From NCBI GenBank assembly GCA_039029935.1, contig JBCCFC010000809.1:1-6456 (forward strand): a stretch of 6,456 bases of DNA, written 5' to 3'. A model generated the notes under the pieces. It was given only the letters and a program-made list of their open reading frames with translations, did not search any database and was not told the DNA's origin. Positions 4,820 through 6,456 of this stretch are shown here, piece by piece. How positions within the stretch are numbered: position 1 is the stretch's first letter; the number at the start of each line of letters is the position of its first letter. The stretch is from G039029935 sp039029935 (lineage in GTDB: Bacteria; Chloroflexota; Anaerolineae; Caldilineales; Caldilineaceae). A program made the position numbers and the translations under genes.

Positions 4820-5890
4820 ATGGCAAATTCAAAGAAGATTCGTGTAGGCATTGCCGGATTGGACCACTTTTTTGCAGGGCTGGCGGCGGTTGGTGAAATT
4901 GCCAAGGACCCACAGGCCGAGTTGGTCATCATTGCGCATCGTGACCGTGACCGTGCCAAACAGACAGCGGCACAGTTGCAGGCCAAATGGACGACGGACT
5001 ATGCAGCGGTCCTCAACGAAGACATTGACCTGCTCATCACGGCTTGCCCCACCAATCGCAATGCCGAGTTGGTGATTGCCGCCGCTGAAAAGGGCATCCA
5101 TGTCCTTAGCGTCAAACCTTTTGCCATGAATCTTGAGGAAGCCGATAAAATTCTGGCTGCGGTTGAAAAGGCGGGCATCACCTTTATGTCATTCGACGCC
5201 ACATGGCGGCTGGGTCCACTCTATCAGCAGGCCAAGGAATTCATGGCGGGTGGCAAGATGGGGCGACCCGTCAATGCCTTCTGTCTGTTGCGTTCAGCCA
5301 TGCCCGACATCGCTTGGTTTGGCATCCCCTTTGTACGCGCCCGCACGTGGTGGCTTGATCCGGAGAAAGTTCCTGGTGGCGGCTGGCTCGACCATGCCAT
5401 CTACTACATTGATGTCCTGCGCTGGCTTTATGGCTCCGAAGTTGTGCGTGTCAGCGGCGAAATCGGCAATCTCAAGCACCCTGATGAAGCATTGGAAGAT
5501 TTTGGCGTGGCAACTTTTGTCTTCCAAAATGGCGCCGTTGCCACCGTCGAGGTGACATGGACTGCCGAGTTCTCTGGCCTGACGATGGGCTTTCAATTGG
5601 TTGGTACAGAAGGTCAACTACACTCTGACACTATCATGAAAGGGAGCCTACCCAACATCCAGACGGTAAGCAATGTGCGTCGTATGGAGTACGCTGATCC
5701 CATTCTTGGCTGGCAAACGCTTGAGATTGAAGGCGGACAGGGAGAGATGACCACACACATGTTGCAGGTATTGCGCGGTGAAGCACAGCCGATTGCCCAG
5801 CCCAGTGATGCGCGGGCGAATCTGGCCGCGTGTTTGGCCTTTTATGAGGCAGCGAAGGGATTGAAGACGGTGCAGATAACGGGCGGGTGA
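4820..5890 (+). CDS. Gfo/Idh/MocA-family oxidoreductase, divergent glycine loop
   Basis: Predicted protein of 356 aa with the two-domain layout of the family. The Rossmann region starts VGIAGLDHFFAG (residues 9-20). Relative to the usual GxGxx(G/A), the second Gly is Asp15 and the third position is Phe18. The Lys motif is VKP (98-100) rather than EKP, with catalytic Lys99 kept. GGGWLDHAIYYIDVLRWL (186-203) supplies Asp191, Tyr195 (usual His) and Asp198. It is probably an NAD(P)-dependent sugar or sugar-derivative dehydrogenase, though the altered loop leaves cofactor binding less certain. The start at 4820 is supported by AAAGGGG (4804-4810), 9 nt upstream. The longer frame from 4784 would overlap the previous gene and lacks a suitable site. 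Third in the cluster, 4 nt after the preceding stop, so very likely co-transcribed and perhaps translationally coupled. Confidence 0.9.
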   Translation: MANSKKIRVGIAGLDHFFAGLAAVGEIAKDPQAELVIIAHRDRDRAKQTAAQLQAKWTTDYAAVLNEDIDLLITACPTNRNAELVIAAAEKGIHVLSVKPFAMNLEEADKILAAVEKAGITFMSFDATWRLGPLYQQAKEFMAGGKMGRPVNAFCLLRSAMPDIAWFGIPFVRARTWWLDPEKVPGGGWLDHAIYYIDVLRWLYGSEVVRVSGEIGNLKHPDEALEDFGVATFVFQNGAVATVEVTWTAEFSGLTMGFQLVGTEGQLHSDTIMKGSLPNIQTVSNVRRMEYADPILGWQTLEIEGGQGEMTTHMLQVLRGEAQPIAQPSDARANLAACLAFYEAAKGLKTVQITGG

Positions 5891-5896
5891 TAGGTA

Positions 5897-5920
5897 TGTC
5901 GGTGTGTCGGTGTGTCAGTA
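5897..5920 (+). repeat. Short octamer repeat (two full copies plus a variant)
   Basis: TGTCGGTG occurs twice in tandem (5897-5904, 5905-5912), followed by TGTCAGTA. The period is 8 bp, the same as the 11-copy array at 1971, although the sequence differs. It starts 7 nt after the stop of the last cluster gene. Confidence 0.75.
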
Positions 5921-5959
5921 ATCGATATCGTTGTAGCTGAATACTGATTACTGACGCAC
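5910..5959 (+). terminator. Long hairpin after the enzyme cluster, possible transcript end
   Basis: GTGTGTCAGTAATC (5910-5923) pairs with GATTACTGACGCAC (5946-5959) over 14 bp, 13 Watson-Crick and one G-U, enclosing 22 nt. No T run follows, so classical intrinsic termination is not supported. It could protect the 3' end of the cluster mRNA, be part of a Rho-dependent end, or be a dispersed palindromic repeat. Confidence 0.4.
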
Positions 5960-5977
5960 TAACTATACTTGTGAGAC

Positions 5978-5990
5978 AATAATGCTTATT
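5978..5990. promoter_or_regulatory. Small palindrome upstream of the antitoxin-like gene
   Basis: AATAA (5978-5982) and TTATT (5986-5990) flank TGC, giving a 13-bp interrupted palindrome 44 bp before the ATG. RelB/DinJ-type antitoxins usually repress their own promoter by binding such sites, so it is a candidate operator. The AT-rich composition makes a chance match plausible. No clear -35/-10 pair could be fixed nearby. Confidence 0.2.
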
Positions 5991-6033
5991 CTGGCGATTA
6001 AATTATTTGTTATGTAATCATGAGGAGTTGTGT

Positions 6034-6456
6034 ATGAGCATAGTAAGCTCAGTTTCTGCACATATGGATCGAGAACTAAAGCAGAGTGCTGAAGATATTT
6101 TTCAGGCGTTTGGCATGACGCCCTCCGAGGCAATCGAATTATTTTATCAGCAAGTGGCGCAATCGCGCGATTTGCCATTTGCGAAAAGAAAAACATCCGT
6201 GTCTAACTCTGAGACAGAAACAATTCACAATCGTTATTCTGATAAAACCCATAAGCAGAATGGTTTAGCAGCGGAACCTGCGAATGGAGAACAATCTGCG
6301 GGTTTGCGTAATTATATCAAACTGCATCGCTCGCCTGATGAGGCATTGATGTTAAAGGAAGAAACGTTTTTCCGTGATCATCAAGCGCAGCTACAACAAC
6401 AGTATCCCAATCAGTTTGTCGCAATTCACCAAGGAGAGGTGGTTGATTATGATATA
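6034..6456 (+). CDS. RelB/DinJ-family antitoxin-like protein with DUF5678-like C-terminus (3' partial)
   Basis: The frame is open for 141 codons and runs off the window edge without a stop. AGGAG (6023-6027) lies 6 nt before the ATG, an excellent start. Residues about 6-49 match the RelB/DinJ pattern: a short beta strand (SVSAHMDRELKQSAE), then the ribbon-helix-helix signature GMTPSEAIELFYQQV and a closing LPF. RelB/DinJ proteins bind DNA as dimers, repress their operon and neutralise RelE/YafQ-type mRNA interferases. After a polar, low-complexity linker (about 50-92), residues about 108-141 (ETFFRDH, QYPNQFVAIHQGEVVDYD) resemble DUF5678, a small domain of unknown function. This makes the protein much longer than a simple antitoxin (about 90 aa). 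A toxin would be expected downstream, outside the window. It could instead be a solitary regulator. Confidence 0.8.
   Translation, partial: MSIVSSVSAHMDRELKQSAEDIFQAFGMTPSEAIELFYQQVAQSRDLPFAKRKTSVSNSETETIHNRYSDKTHKQNGLAAEPANGEQSAGLRNYIKLHRSPDEALMLKEETFFRDHQAQLQQQYPNQFVAIHQGEVVDYDI

Overview
The window looks like a bacterial chromosome segment of mid GC content. Coding regions are moderately GC-rich and the intergenic DNA is clearly AT-rich. The genes are a COG1579-type zinc-ribbon protein, a macro-domain protein, an enolase-superfamily enzyme beside two Gfo/Idh/MocA oxidoreductases, and a RelB/DinJ-like protein with a DUF5678-like tail. Several intergenic gaps hold short tandem repeats. This mix would fit a Chloroflexota (Anaerolineae/Caldilineae-like) genome, but that is inference: no marker gene here fixes the taxonomy.

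Layout. (1) 1-263 is an upstream region with a good extended -10 promoter (89-116) and a leader of about 140 nt that can fold. (2) 273-971, + strand, encodes a coiled-coil protein ending in a four-Cys zinc ribbon, closed by a strong intrinsic terminator (984-1017). (3) 1057-1695, - strand and convergent with it, encodes a stand-alone macro-domain protein. (4) 1696-2352 is a long AT-rich, gene-free region between divergent genes. It holds a near-perfect 40-bp palindrome overlapping a predicted promoter, a 14-bp palindrome, promoter-like hexamers, eleven perfect copies of an 8-bp unit, three inverted-sense related octamers followed by a T run, a 15-bp inverted repeat and a 15-nt direct repeat. 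(5) 2353-5890, + strand, is a compact three-gene cluster: a mandelate-racemase-type enzyme, then two Gfo/Idh/MocA dehydrogenases, with gaps of 54 and 4 nt. (6) 5891-6033 is a gap with octamer repeats, a long imperfect hairpin and a small palindrome. (7) 6034 to the window edge, + strand, is the RelB/DinJ antitoxin-like gene, incomplete at its 3' end.

Working together. The three-gene cluster reads as a sugar or sugar-acid catabolic (or remodelling) module. The enolase-superfamily enzyme keeps every residue expected for abstracting a proton alpha to a carboxylate, as in an aldonate dehydratase or racemase. The two NAD(P)-dependent enzymes would oxidise or reduce carbohydrate hydroxyl/keto groups. 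Substrates cannot be read from the sequence, and no transporter or regulator of the module is inside the window.

Most unusual points: the perfect (TTGTCAGC-type) array ahead of the cluster, the histone-H1-like Lys/Pro/Ala tail on the first dehydrogenase, the non-canonical nucleotide-binding loop of the second, and the antitoxin domain joined to a second domain. I see no CRISPR array, tRNA, rRNA, transposase or complete mobile element.
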